A DNA stretch of 64,000 nucleotides. Source: Clostridiales bacterium. GTDB taxonomy: Bacteria > Bacillota > Clostridia > Oscillospirales > Oscillospiraceae. Location of the stretch: contig CP107216.1 in assembly GCA_025757645.1 (NCBI GenBank), forward strand, positions 2,263,001 to 2,327,000. The letters are read 5' to 3'. The notes beneath the pieces were generated by a model. The model was not told where the DNA came from and searched no databases. It saw nothing but the letters and a program-made list of their open reading frames with translations. The translations under genes and the position numbers were made by a program. Positions 57,397 through 64,000 of this stretch are shown here, one piece after another (positions within the stretch are counted from its first letter, which is position 1; each line of letters starts with the position of its first letter).

Positions 57397-57795
57397 TTAC
57401 CACACGAACGCGAGGACTTCGCCGCCGACGTGCTGCGCACGCGCTTTCTTGTCGGTCATGATGCCCTTCGAGGTGGAGATGATCGCGATGCCGAGGCCGC
57501 GCAGGACCTGCGGCAGCTCGTCAGCGCCGGCGTAGACACGCAGGCCGGGCTTGGAGACTCTGCGGAGGCCCTGGATGGCCTTCTCTTTGCCGGGGAGATA
57601 CTTCAGGGTGATGCGGATGACGCCCTGGGTGCCGTCATCAATGAGCTGGAAGCTCTTGATGTAGCCTTCCTCGAGAAGAATTTCGGCGATGGCCTTCTTC
57701 ATCTTGGAATTCGGGACGTCCACGGTTTCGTGCCGAGCGCTGCCAGCGTTGCGGATGCGGGTCAGCATATCGGCGATGGGATCGGTGATCTGCAT
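57397..57795 (-). CDS. rpsH: 30S ribosomal protein S8
   Basis: A 132-residue protein starting MQITDPIADMLTRIRNAGSA and containing GLGIAIISTSKGIMTDKKAR. It binds 16S rRNA in the central domain. Unusually, about 520 bp of non-coding sequence separate it from rpsN upstream. Confidence 0.97.
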   Translation of the reverse strand: MQITDPIADMLTRIRNAGSARHETVDVPNSKMKKAIAEILLEEGYIKSFQLIDDGTQGVIRITLKYLPGKEKAIQGLRRVSKPGLRVYAGADELPQVLRGLGIAIISTSKGIMTDKKARAQHVGGEVLAFVW

Positions 57796-58315
57796 TTGTG
57801 TTTCCTCCTTAGTTAGAAGTTACCGATGATACGGTTTGGGCGGCGAGGTTCCGCATGAATGCTTGATTCCCTGCGGCCTTTCGTCATCCCTGCCCTTTCT
57901 GCGAAGGGGCAAAAGCTTGCTTTCGTGACGCGCGGTCCATTTTCATGTCGCCGCCGGAGGCGGCGGCACGGCCGCGGTGCCGGGCGGCACAAAAGCGGTG
58001 AGCCATGCATGCGCGCCGGGTCAAACGCACAGGCATGGGCGGGGCGCGGCACCGGAACTCAGATCATAAGGACCGGCACCGTATTTCAGTGCGCACCGGC
58101 AGCCGCAGATCCAGCTGCGGCTGCGCGGGGCGAACTTACAGAAGTTGGGGCTGAACGCGAGGGTTCAGCGCTGGGCGGAAATTTTTCGTCAGGCGGTGTG
58201 CACCGCGCAGCCGTTATCCCGCCCCGGGCGAAATTCTGTTGGTTGGCGAAGGGCGCTGTGCGCAGCTGTATCTGGTATACAGCAAGCACAGCTCACAATG
58301 CCAAACGGCAGAATT
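57796..58315. repeat. hairpin-rich non-coding insert within the spc operon
   Basis: About 520 bp between rpsN and rpsH, where ribosomal operons normally leave 10-30 bp. It holds many inverted repeats: CGTCA...TGACG (57882-57930) enclosing GCCC...GGGC; GCCGCC/GGCGGC (57949-57966); GGCAC/GTGCC (57964-57981); GCAGCCGCAG/CTGCGGCTGC (58099-58124); GCTGAAC/GTTCAGC (58150-58169); GCGGTG/CACCGC (58193-58206); GCTGTAT/ATACAGC (58265-58283). The open frames are short and without family likeness. The rpsH ribosome binding site (AAGGAGGAAACACAA) follows it intact. Confidence 0.8.
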
Positions 58316-58501
58316 TTACCAGCTGGCTTTGCGGACGCCGGGGATCTGACCCTTGTACGCCAGCTCACGGAAGCAGATACGGCAGATGCCGTAGTTGCGC
58401 AGGTAAGCGTGGGGACGGCCGCAGATCTTGCAGCGGTTGTACTGACGGGTGGAGTACTTCGCGGGCGCCTGCTGCTTGAGGATCATAGATTTCTTAGCCA
58501 T
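58316..58501 (-). CDS. rpsN: 30S ribosomal protein S14, zinc-binding type Z
   Basis: A 61-residue short S14, MAKKSMILKQQAPAKYSTRQ and on, with the zinc ligands CKICGRP...YGICRICF. Type Z is the Gram-positive zinc form. It lies between rplE and the non-coding insert. Confidence 0.97.
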   Translation of the reverse strand: MAKKSMILKQQAPAKYSTRQYNRCKICGRPHAYLRNYGICRICFRELAYKGQIPGVRKASW

Positions 58502-58516
58502 TGTGTCGCTCCTCCC

Positions 58517-59071
58517 TTATGCTTTGGTGACGAACGGGGCGCCCATGAGCTTGAGCAGCTCGCGTGCTTCCTCATCGGTCTTGGCGGTGGTGATGATGGC
58601 GATGTTCATGCCGCGGAGCTTCTCGATCTTATCGTACTCGATCTCGGGGAAGATGATCTGCTCCTTGAGGCCGAGGCTGTAGTTGCCGCGGCCGTCGAAC
58701 GCATCGGCCGAGATGCCGCGGAAGTCGCGGACACGAGGCAGCGCGATGTTGAACAGGCGATCCAGGAACTCCCACATACGGTCCTGACGCAGCGTGACCT
58801 TCACGCCGACGTGCATACCCTCACGCAGCTTGAAGTTTGCGACGCTCTTCTTGGCGACGGTCGCAACCGCATGCTGGCCGGTGATCGCAGTGATGTCCTT
58901 GATGACGGCGTCGAGCGCCTTGGCGTTATCCTTGCAGTCGCCGCAGCCGACGCTGACGACGATCTTCTCGATCTTCGGGATCTGCATAACGCTCTCGTAC
59001 TGGAACTTCGTCATCAGAGCGGGAGCGACTTCCTCCACATACTTCTTCTTCATAGAAGGCATATTTGCCAT
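58517..59071 (-). CDS. rplE: 50S ribosomal protein L5
   Basis: A 184-residue 5S rRNA-binding protein with QIPKIEKIVVSVGCGDCKDN, REGMHVGVKVTLRQDRMWEF and NYSLGLKEQIIFPEIEYDKI. Standard length and place between rplX and rpsN. Confidence 0.97.
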   Translation of the reverse strand: MANMPSMKKKYVEEVAPALMTKFQYESVMQIPKIEKIVVSVGCGDCKDNAKALDAVIKDITAITGQHAVATVAKKSVANFKLREGMHVGVKVTLRQDRMWEFLDRLFNIALPRVRDFRGISADAFDGRGNYSLGLKEQIIFPEIEYDKIEKLRGMNIAIITTAKTDEEARELLKLMGAPFVTKA

Positions 59072-59089
59072 AGTTCGTTGCTCCCTCCT

Positions 59090-59395
59090 TTACAGTTCGG
59101 CGCCGCACTTCTTGCAGACGCGGACTTTCTTGCCGTCGGTGATCTTGTGCGCAATGCGGGTCGGCTTGCCGCACTTCGGGCAGACGACCATGACCTTGCA
59201 GGCATAGATCGGGGTTTCGGTCTTGATGATGCCGCCCTGATCCTGCTGATTTTTCGGCTTCTGGTGCTTCGTGGCGACGTTCACGCCCTCCACGATGAGC
59301 TTGCCGCCCTTCGGGTCAGCAGACAGGACTTTGCCTTCCTTGCCCTTGTCCTTGCCGGACAGGACAACGACTTTATCGTCTTTTTTGATGTTCAT
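59090..59395 (-). CDS. rplX: 50S ribosomal protein L24
   Basis: A 101-residue assembly-initiating protein with the KOW motif (DDKVVVLSGKDKGKEGKVL) and the C-terminal zinc-like cysteines CPKCGKPTRIAHKI...CKKCGAEL. The ATG follows GAGGAGGGCGCAGAAC. Confidence 0.96.
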   Translation of the reverse strand: MNIKKDDKVVVLSGKDKGKEGKVLSADPKGGKLIVEGVNVATKHQKPKNQQDQGGIIKTETPIYACKVMVVCPKCGKPTRIAHKITDGKKVRVCKKCGAEL

Positions 59396-59409
59396 GTTCT
59401 GCGCCCTCC

Positions 59410-59781
59410 TCAAATAACTTCGGGAGCCAGAGACAGGATCTTCGTGAAGTCACTGTCGCGGAGCTCACGGGCGACGGGCCCAAAGATACGGGTGCCGCGG
59501 GGGTTCTTATCCTCGCCGTTGATCAGGACGGCGGCGTTCTCATCGAAACGCACATAGGTGCCGTCCGCGCGGCGGACCGGCTTCACGGTGCGGACAACAA
59601 CAGCCTTGACGACGTCGCCCTTCTTGACCGAGCCGCCGGGGGCCGCCTTGCGCACGGAAGCAACGATCACGTCGCCGATGCTGGCGTATTTACGCTTGGA
59701 TCCGCCGAGAACGCGGATGCACTTGATTTCCTTGGCGCCGGTATTGTCGGCAACCTTCAGATAACTTTCCTGCTGAATCAT
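59410..59781 (-). CDS. rplN: 50S ribosomal protein L14
   Basis: A 123-residue protein starting MIQQESYLKVADNTGAKEIK and containing GDVVKAVVVRTVKPVRRADG, typical of L14. It lies between rpsQ and rplX. Confidence 0.97.
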   Translation of the reverse strand: MIQQESYLKVADNTGAKEIKCIRVLGGSKRKYASIGDVIVASVRKAAPGGSVKKGDVVKAVVVRTVKPVRRADGTYVRFDENAAVLINGEDKNPRGTRIFGPVARELRDSDFTKILSLAPEVI

Positions 59782-59793
59782 GTTGTTGCCTCC

Positions 59794-60057
59794 TTACTTC
59801 GCCTTTTCCACGATCTCGACCACGCGCCATCTCTTGTCCTTGGACAGGGGGCGGGTCTCCATCACGCGGACGATATCGCCAACATGGCACTCGTTGTTCT
59901 CGTCGTGTGCCTTCAGGCGGTAGGTCTTGCCGATGATCTTTTTATAGACTTTGTGCGCCACGTGGTCTTCCACGATGACAACGATCGTCTTGTCCATCTT
60001 GTCGGACACCACTTTGCCGACGCGGGTCTTGCGGGAAGTCGTTCTCATTTCGTTCAT
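59794..60057 (-). CDS. rpsQ: 30S ribosomal protein S17
   Basis: An 87-residue OB-fold protein with GKVVSDKMDKTIVVIVEDHV and RVMETRPLSKDKRWRVVEIV. I chose the ATG nine bases after GGAGG; a GTG two codons earlier is less well placed. It lies between rpmC and rplN. Confidence 0.95.
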   Translation of the reverse strand: MNEMRTTSRKTRVGKVVSDKMDKTIVVIVEDHVAHKVYKKIIGKTYRLKAHDENNECHVGDIVRVMETRPLSKDKRWRVVEIVEKAK

Positions 60058-60071
60058 TCTCACTTACCTCC

Positions 60072-60266
60072 TCACTGCTCGAGCTGCTTTTCGCGGAGCA
60101 CGGTTTTGACTCGGGCAATGTCGCGACGCACAGCGGAAATCTTAACGGGGTTGTCAAGATGATTGGTAGCGTGCTGCATACGGAGCATGAACAGGTCCTT
60201 CTTCAGTTCGACCAGCTTGCTTTCCAGCTCAGCGGCGGACATGGAGCGAATTTCACTAGCTTTCAT
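60072..60266 (-). CDS. rpmC: 50S ribosomal protein L29
   Basis: A 64-residue helical protein, MKASEIRSMSAAELESKLVE and onward with DLFMLRMQHATNHLDNPVKI. Its start lies against the rplP stop, suggesting translational coupling. Confidence 0.95.
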   Translation of the reverse strand: MKASEIRSMSAAELESKLVELKKDLFMLRMQHATNHLDNPVKISAVRRDIARVKTVLREKQLEQ

Positions 60267-60267
60267 C

Positions 60268-60696
60268 TTATTCACCACCAATCTCAGTGTCTTCCTTCTT
60301 GACGATCTTCGTCTTGCAGGGAAGCTTGTGGCTGGCCAGACGCAGCGCCTCACGGGCAGCCTCTTCCGGCACGCCAGCGATCTCAAACAGAACTCTGCCG
60401 GGCTTCACGACGGCGACCCAGTACTCAGGAGAACCTTTACCGGAACCCATGCGGGTCTCGGCCGGCTTCTGCGTGACCGGCTTGTCGGGGAAGATCTTGA
60501 TCCAGACCTGACCGCCACGCTTGGTGTAACGGGTCATGGCGACACGGGCCGCCTCGATCTGGTTGGAGGTGATCCAGGCCGGCTCCTGCGCCTGCAGGCC
60601 GAACTCACCATAGGTCACCTTATTGCCGCGCAGGGCCTTGCCGGTCATACGACCGCGCTGCACTCTGCGGTACTTCACTCTTTTCGGCATCAGCAT
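60268..60696 (-). CDS. rplP: 50S ribosomal protein L16
   Basis: A 142-residue protein with RVQRGRMTGKALRGNKVTYG, AARVAMTRYTKRGGQVWIKI and the GSGKGSPEYWVAVVKPGRV segment. It sits by the peptidyl transferase centre. Its ATG overlaps the last base of the rpsC stop codon. Confidence 0.97.
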   Translation of the reverse strand: MLMPKRVKYRRVQRGRMTGKALRGNKVTYGEFGLQAQEPAWITSNQIEAARVAMTRYTKRGGQVWIKIFPDKPVTQKPAETRMGSGKGSPEYWVAVVKPGRVLFEIAGVPEEAAREALRLASHKLPCKTKIVKKEDTEIGGE

Positions 60697-61574
60697 TAGT
60701 TGTTGCCTCCTTCCTTCGGAGCAGCGGGAGCTGCCGGACGCGGGCCGCGGTTGTAGCCGCCCTGCGGACGGTTGCCGCCCTGCGGACGTCCGCCGCCCTG
60801 GTAGCCCGGACGGCCGCCCTGGCGGTTGCCGTCACGACGGTCGCGGTTGTAGCCGCCGCGGCCTCTGCGATCGCCGTCACGGCGGTCACGGCGACGGTCG
60901 TCGCGCTTGTTCAGATCCATGGTGCGCGGGGTGGTGCGCAGGCTCTGGGAGAGGATCTCGCCTTTGTAGATCCAGACCTTGACGCCGACACGGCCGTAGG
61001 TCGTGGCAGCCTCAGCGAAGCCGTACTCGATGTCCGCGCGGATGGTCTGCAGCGGAATGGTGCCCTCGTGGTAGCACTCGGTGCGGGCGATCTCGGCGCC
61101 GCCCAGACGGCCGGAGCACATGATCTTGATGCCGCGGGCGCCCATTCTCATGGCGCGGCCCATGGCGTTTTTCATCGCGCGGCGGAAGCCGATGCGCTTC
61201 TCGAGCTGCGCGGCGATGTTCTCGGCGACGAGCTGTGCGTTCGTATCCGGCGTGCGGACCTCGACGATGGAGAGGGCGACCGGCTTGCCGATCATCTTCT
61301 CGACGGAGAGGCGGATGCGCTCGATCTCCGCGCCGCCCTTGCCGATGACAACGCCCGGACGAGAGCAGTGGATATAGATGCGGACCTTCGCGCTGTCGCG
61401 CTCGATCTCGATGTTCGGGATGCCTGCGGAATACAGGGTCTTCTTCAGGTACTGGCGGATCTTGTAGTCCTCAACGATCAGGTCGCCGACCTTCTCGTCA
61501 CGGGCATACCAGCGGGAATCCCAATCTTTGATGACGCCGACACGCATGCCGTGCGGATTAACTTTCTGTCCCAT
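60696..61574 (-). CDS. rpsC: 30S ribosomal protein S3 with long Arg/Gly-rich tail
   Basis: A 292-residue S3. The N-terminal part is typical (MGQKVNPHGMRVGVIKDWDS, a KH domain with VVIGKGGAEIERIR, and GRLGGAEIARTECYHEGTIP). Normal S3 ends near residue 220. Here about 70 more residues follow, rich in Arg, Gly, Asp, Asn and Pro with repeats of the RRDGDRRGRGG and GGRPQGGNRPQGG kind. The tail is in frame and ends just before rplP. Confidence 0.97.
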   Translation of the reverse strand: MGQKVNPHGMRVGVIKDWDSRWYARDEKVGDLIVEDYKIRQYLKKTLYSAGIPNIEIERDSAKVRIYIHCSRPGVVIGKGGAEIERIRLSVEKMIGKPVALSIVEVRTPDTNAQLVAENIAAQLEKRIGFRRAMKNAMGRAMRMGARGIKIMCSGRLGGAEIARTECYHEGTIPLQTIRADIEYGFAEAATTYGRVGVKVWIYKGEILSQSLRTTPRTMDLNKRDDRRRDRRDGDRRGRGGYNRDRRDGNRQGGRPGYQGGGRPQGGNRPQGGYNRGPRPAAPAAPKEGGNN

Positions 61575-61591
61575 ATCTTCTGCCTCCTCCC

Positions 61592-61939
61592 TTATGCCTT
61601 CTCAGCCACGACGATGGTGATGTGGCTGGTGCGCTTGTTGATGCGGTACATACGGCCCTGAGCTCTCGGGCGGCCGCGCTTGAGGATCGGGCCGGCCGTG
61701 GCATAGGCCTCGGCAACGTAGAGGTTGTCCGGATCCATCTCGAAGTTGTTCTCCGCGTTGGCGCAGGCGCTCTTGAGGAGCTTGAGCATGAGCTCACAGC
61801 CGGCCTTCGGCGTGTTGGCCATATAGGCCTCGGCGACCTTGGTGTCCTTGCCGCGGATCATGTCGCAGACGATCTGGACCTTACGGGGAGCGATACGGGC
61901 GTGCACCAGCTGGGCACGTGCAGTTTTCAGTTCTTCCAT
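61592..61939 (-). CDS. rplV: 50S ribosomal protein L22
   Basis: A 115-residue protein with ARIAPRKVQIVCDMIRGKDT and the loop region RGRPRAQGRMYRINKRTSHI that lines the exit tunnel. It lies between rpsS and rpsC. Confidence 0.97.
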   Translation of the reverse strand: MEELKTARAQLVHARIAPRKVQIVCDMIRGKDTKVAEAYMANTPKAGCELMLKLLKSACANAENNFEMDPDNLYVAEAYATAGPILKRGRPRAQGRMYRINKRTSHITIVVAEKA

Positions 61940-61951
61940 GTTCTCTCCCCC

Positions 61952-62227
61952 TTACTTTCCAACAGTCTTGCTGCCGGCGTGGCCGCGGAACGTGCGCGTG
62001 GGCGCGAACTCGCCCAGCTTATGTCCGACCATGTCCTCGGTCACATAGACCGGAACGTGACGGCGGCCGTCATGGACAGCGATGGTGTGGCCGACAAAGG
62101 ACGGGAAGATCGTGGAGGAACGGCTCCAGGTCTTGATGACCTTCTTCTCGCCGGCCTTGTTCATTTCATCGACCCGCTTCAGCAGCTCGGGAGCGGCAAA
62201 CGGGCCTTTCTTAACACTTCTGCTCAT
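61952..62227 (-). CDS. rpsS: 30S ribosomal protein S19
   Basis: A 91-residue head protein, MSRSVKKGPFAAPELLKRVD and on, with WSRSSTIFPSFVGHTIAVHD. It lies between rplB and rplV. Confidence 0.97.
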   Translation of the reverse strand: MSRSVKKGPFAAPELLKRVDEMNKAGEKKVIKTWSRSSTIFPSFVGHTIAVHDGRRHVPVYVTEDMVGHKLGEFAPTRTFRGHAGSKTVGK

Positions 62228-62241
62228 TACCTATTCCCTCC

Positions 62242-63078
62242 TTACTTCGCGTTGCGGCGCTTGACAATGAACTTGTCGGTCGCATTCTTCTTCTTGCGGG
62301 TCTTGTAACCCATCGCCGGCTTGCCCCACGGGGTGACCGGGCCGGGACGGCCGACAGGCGCTTTGCCTTCGCCGCCGCCGTGCGGGTGGTCGCACGGGTT
62401 CATGACAGAACCGCGGACAGTCGGGCGGATGCCCATGTGGCGTTTGCGGCCGGCCTTGCCGACGGCGATGTTGGCATGGTCAACATTGCCGACCTGGCCG
62501 ATGCAGGCGATGCAGTTGAGGCGGACCTTGCGGTACTCGCCGGAGGGGAGACGGACGGTAGCCATGCCGTTTTCCTTCGCCATGAGCTGCGCGGCGACGC
62601 CCGCGGAGCGGACCAGCTGCGCGCCCTTGCCGGGGTAGAGCTCGATGTTGTGGATAACGGTGCCGACCGGGATGTTGGCCAGCGGCAGGGCGTTGCCCGG
62701 CTTGATGTCCGCCGCGGCGGAGGACAGGACGGTGTCGCCCACGTTCAGGCCGACAGGGGCCAGAATGTAGCGGCGCTCGCCGTCGGTGTACTCGACCAGG
62801 GCGATATAAGCGCTGCGGTTCGGATCGTACTCCAGGCGCAGGACGGTAGCAGGCACGTCCATCTTGTCGCGCTTGAAGTCGATGACGCGGTACTTTTTGC
62901 GGTTGCCGCCGCCCTGATGGCGGACGGTGATGCGGCCGTAGCTGTTGCGGCCGGAGTGCTTCTTGAGGACCTCCACGAGCTCCTTCTGCGGCTTGGCGTG
63001 CTTATCGACACCGTCGAAGCCGGAAACGGACATATGTCTGCGGGAAGGCGTGGTGGGTTTATAGGTTTTAATCGACAT
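62242..63078 (-). CDS. rplB: 50S ribosomal protein L2
   Basis: A 278-residue core protein near the peptidyl transferase centre. It starts MSIKTYKPTTPSRRHMSVSG and ends with the conserved MNPCDHPHGGGEGKAPVGRP and KTRKKKNATDKFIVKRR. Confidence 0.97.
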   Translation of the reverse strand: MSIKTYKPTTPSRRHMSVSGFDGVDKHAKPQKELVEVLKKHSGRNSYGRITVRHQGGGNRKKYRVIDFKRDKMDVPATVLRLEYDPNRSAYIALVEYTDGERRYILAPVGLNVGDTVLSSAAADIKPGNALPLANIPVGTVIHNIELYPGKGAQLVRSAGVAAQLMAKENGMATVRLPSGEYRKVRLNCIACIGQVGNVDHANIAVGKAGRKRHMGIRPTVRGSVMNPCDHPHGGGEGKAPVGRPGPVTPWGKPAMGYKTRKKKNATDKFIVKRRNAK

Positions 63079-63093
63079 TGTTCAATTCCTCCC

Positions 63094-63390
63094 TTACACC
63101 ATGCCCTCGAAGATCTCGATGTTCTTCGAATCAGCGGACAGTTTCACAACGGCCTTCTTGCCGGTGGCGGTCATGCCGGAGGGATTGGCGCCGACGCGCT
63201 TCTCCTTGGCACGGATCGTCGCGGTGGTGACCTTGATGACCTTCACGTCAAAGATCTCCTCGATGGCCTTTTTGATCTCGATCTTGCCGGCGTCCTTGGC
63301 GACTTCGAACGTGTACTTTTTGATGTCGAGGTCTTCCATGGACTGCTCGGTGATGATGGGACGGATAATGACATCGTAAGCGGTTCTCAT
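63094..63390 (-). CDS. rplW: 50S ribosomal protein L23
   Basis: A 98-residue tunnel-exit protein with VIIRPIITEQSMEDLDIKKY and VKVIKVTTATIRAKEKRVGA. Its ATG overlaps the rplD stop (TAATG). Confidence 0.96.
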   Translation of the reverse strand: MRTAYDVIIRPIITEQSMEDLDIKKYTFEVAKDAGKIEIKKAIEEIFDVKVIKVTTATIRAKEKRVGANPSGMTATGKKAVVKLSADSKNIEIFEGMV

Positions 63391-64000
63391 TATGCGTACA
63401 CCTCCTCGATTTTCTGGAGCGCAGCCTTGTCAACGACCAGGACGCGGTGCGTCAGGATCATATAGGGGCTGAGGATGGTGGCGATGGTGCTGCTCACGCC
63501 GGGGATGTTGCGGGAGCTCTTGACGAGCTTCTCGTCGACCTGCTCGGTCACGAGCAGAGCCTTGCCGTCGGCGCCGATCTTGGTCAGGAACGCCTTGACG
63601 GGGGCGGTCTTGATCTCCTCGACGGCCATGCCGTCCACGACGAGGATCTCGCCGGCAGCGGCCTTGGCGCTCAGCGCGCTCTTGAGGGCCAGTCTCTTGA
63701 CCTTCTTGTTGAGCGTGTAGCTGTAGTCGCGCGGCTTCGGCGCAAACGCGACGCCGCCGTGGGTCCACACCGGGCTGCCCTTGTAGCCGGCGCGTGCGCG
63801 GCCGGTGCCCTTCTGGCGCCAGGGCTTGGCGGTGGAGTAGGAAACCTCGCCCTTGGTCAGCGCGCTCTGCGTGCCCTGACGGCAGTTGGCCAGGTGGTTC
63901 TTCACGGAGTCGTGCAGGACGGACTCGTTGGGCTCAACACCGAAAACGGCTTCGGAGAGCGCCACTTCGCCGACCTGATCGCCGGCCATATTAAACAACT
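63390..64000 (-). CDS. rplD: 50S ribosomal protein L4 (5' end cut by window edge)
   Basis: At least 202 residues. The visible N-terminus is FNMAGDQVGEVALSEAVFGV, so only about five residues and the start codon lie beyond the window. The typical WRQKGTGRARAGYKGSPVWT is present. The rest of the S10 operon (rplC, rpsJ) would lie outside. Confidence 0.96.
   Translation of the reverse strand, partial: LFNMAGDQVGEVALSEAVFGVEPNESVLHDSVKNHLANCRQGTQSALTKGEVSYSTAKPWRQKGTGRARAGYKGSPVWTHGGVAFAPKPRDYSYTLNKKVKRLALKSALSAKAAAGEILVVDGMAVEEIKTAPVKAFLTKIGADGKALLVTEQVDEKLVKSSRNIPGVSSTIATILSPYMILTHRVLVVDKAALQKIEEVYA

Noticed and set aside
57813..58052. 79-codon frame in the spc-operon insert
   Set aside because: No ribosome binding site, Pro/Arg-rich low-complexity product, and overlap with several hairpins; more likely non-coding.

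Overview
The window looks like a chromosomal stretch of a high-GC Clostridia bacterium, most likely of the Oscillospiraceae group. That is an inference from content, not from a search. The supporting signs are Gram-positive Shine-Dalgarno sites, a YceD-rpmF pair, a short zinc-type S14 (rpsN), a radical SAM DUF512 protein next to Der, anaerobe enzymes (flavodiiron protein, ferredoxin-flavodoxin fusion, flavodoxins) and a standard Firmicutes S10-spc-alpha ribosomal operon. Most genes are GC-rich, so the opposite strand is open over long stretches. Only one strand at each locus carries family-recognisable protein.

Layout. 0-4 kb: a TPP riboswitch and thiM-thiE-thiD-cytX (thiamine precursor salvage). 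4-11 kb: two nitrilase-superfamily enzymes, a ferredoxin-flavodoxin protein, CorA, two small lipoproteins, a GNAT enzyme with a TtcA-like tRNA thiolase, and an isochorismatase-fold hydrolase. 11-17.5 kb: a MerR-type regulator and what looks like its regulon. Two matching operators with a 19-bp promoter spacer stand before an alpha/beta hydrolase and CMD-cupin pair and before a cytosolic flavodoxin with a lipoprotein flavodoxin; NAD synthetase lies between. 17.5-19 kb: small putative DNA-binding genes and tRNA-Ala. 19-25 kb: a minus-strand run DUF512-der-plsY-SufC-SufB-SGNH with a minimal two-gene SUF-like system, then rpmF-yceD. 25-31 kb: a pseudouridine synthase, an ATP-grasp/PHP/NodB cluster, GtrA and DUF421 proteins. 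31-37 kb: DUF2798, GreA, a low-GC phage-type polyvalent-protein fragment flanked by two copies of the 3' end of birA, then birA and bioY sharing a biotin-operator region, and an alanine/sodium symporter. 37-49 kb: DUF2461, dipeptidase, a flavodiiron fusion with thioredoxin and a Crp/Fnr regulator, an orphan PP2C phosphatase, an oligopeptide-binding lipoprotein, an M29 aminopeptidase and a two-component system. 49-64 kb: the ribosomal protein operon from rplQ back to rplD, which is cut by the window edge.

The most unusual structures are three hairpin-dense non-coding blocks (about 4.0-4.3, 14.1-14.3 and 57.8-58.3 kb). Two are bracketed by duplicated terminator hairpins; the third sits inside the spc operon between rpsN and rpsH. 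Also notable are the birA-end duplication around the polyvalent-protein remnant, the two-site MerR regulon with a decapitated flavoprotein remnant, the multidomain flavodiiron protein with a well-placed Crp/Fnr-like dyad, and a long Arg/Gly-rich tail on ribosomal protein S3.
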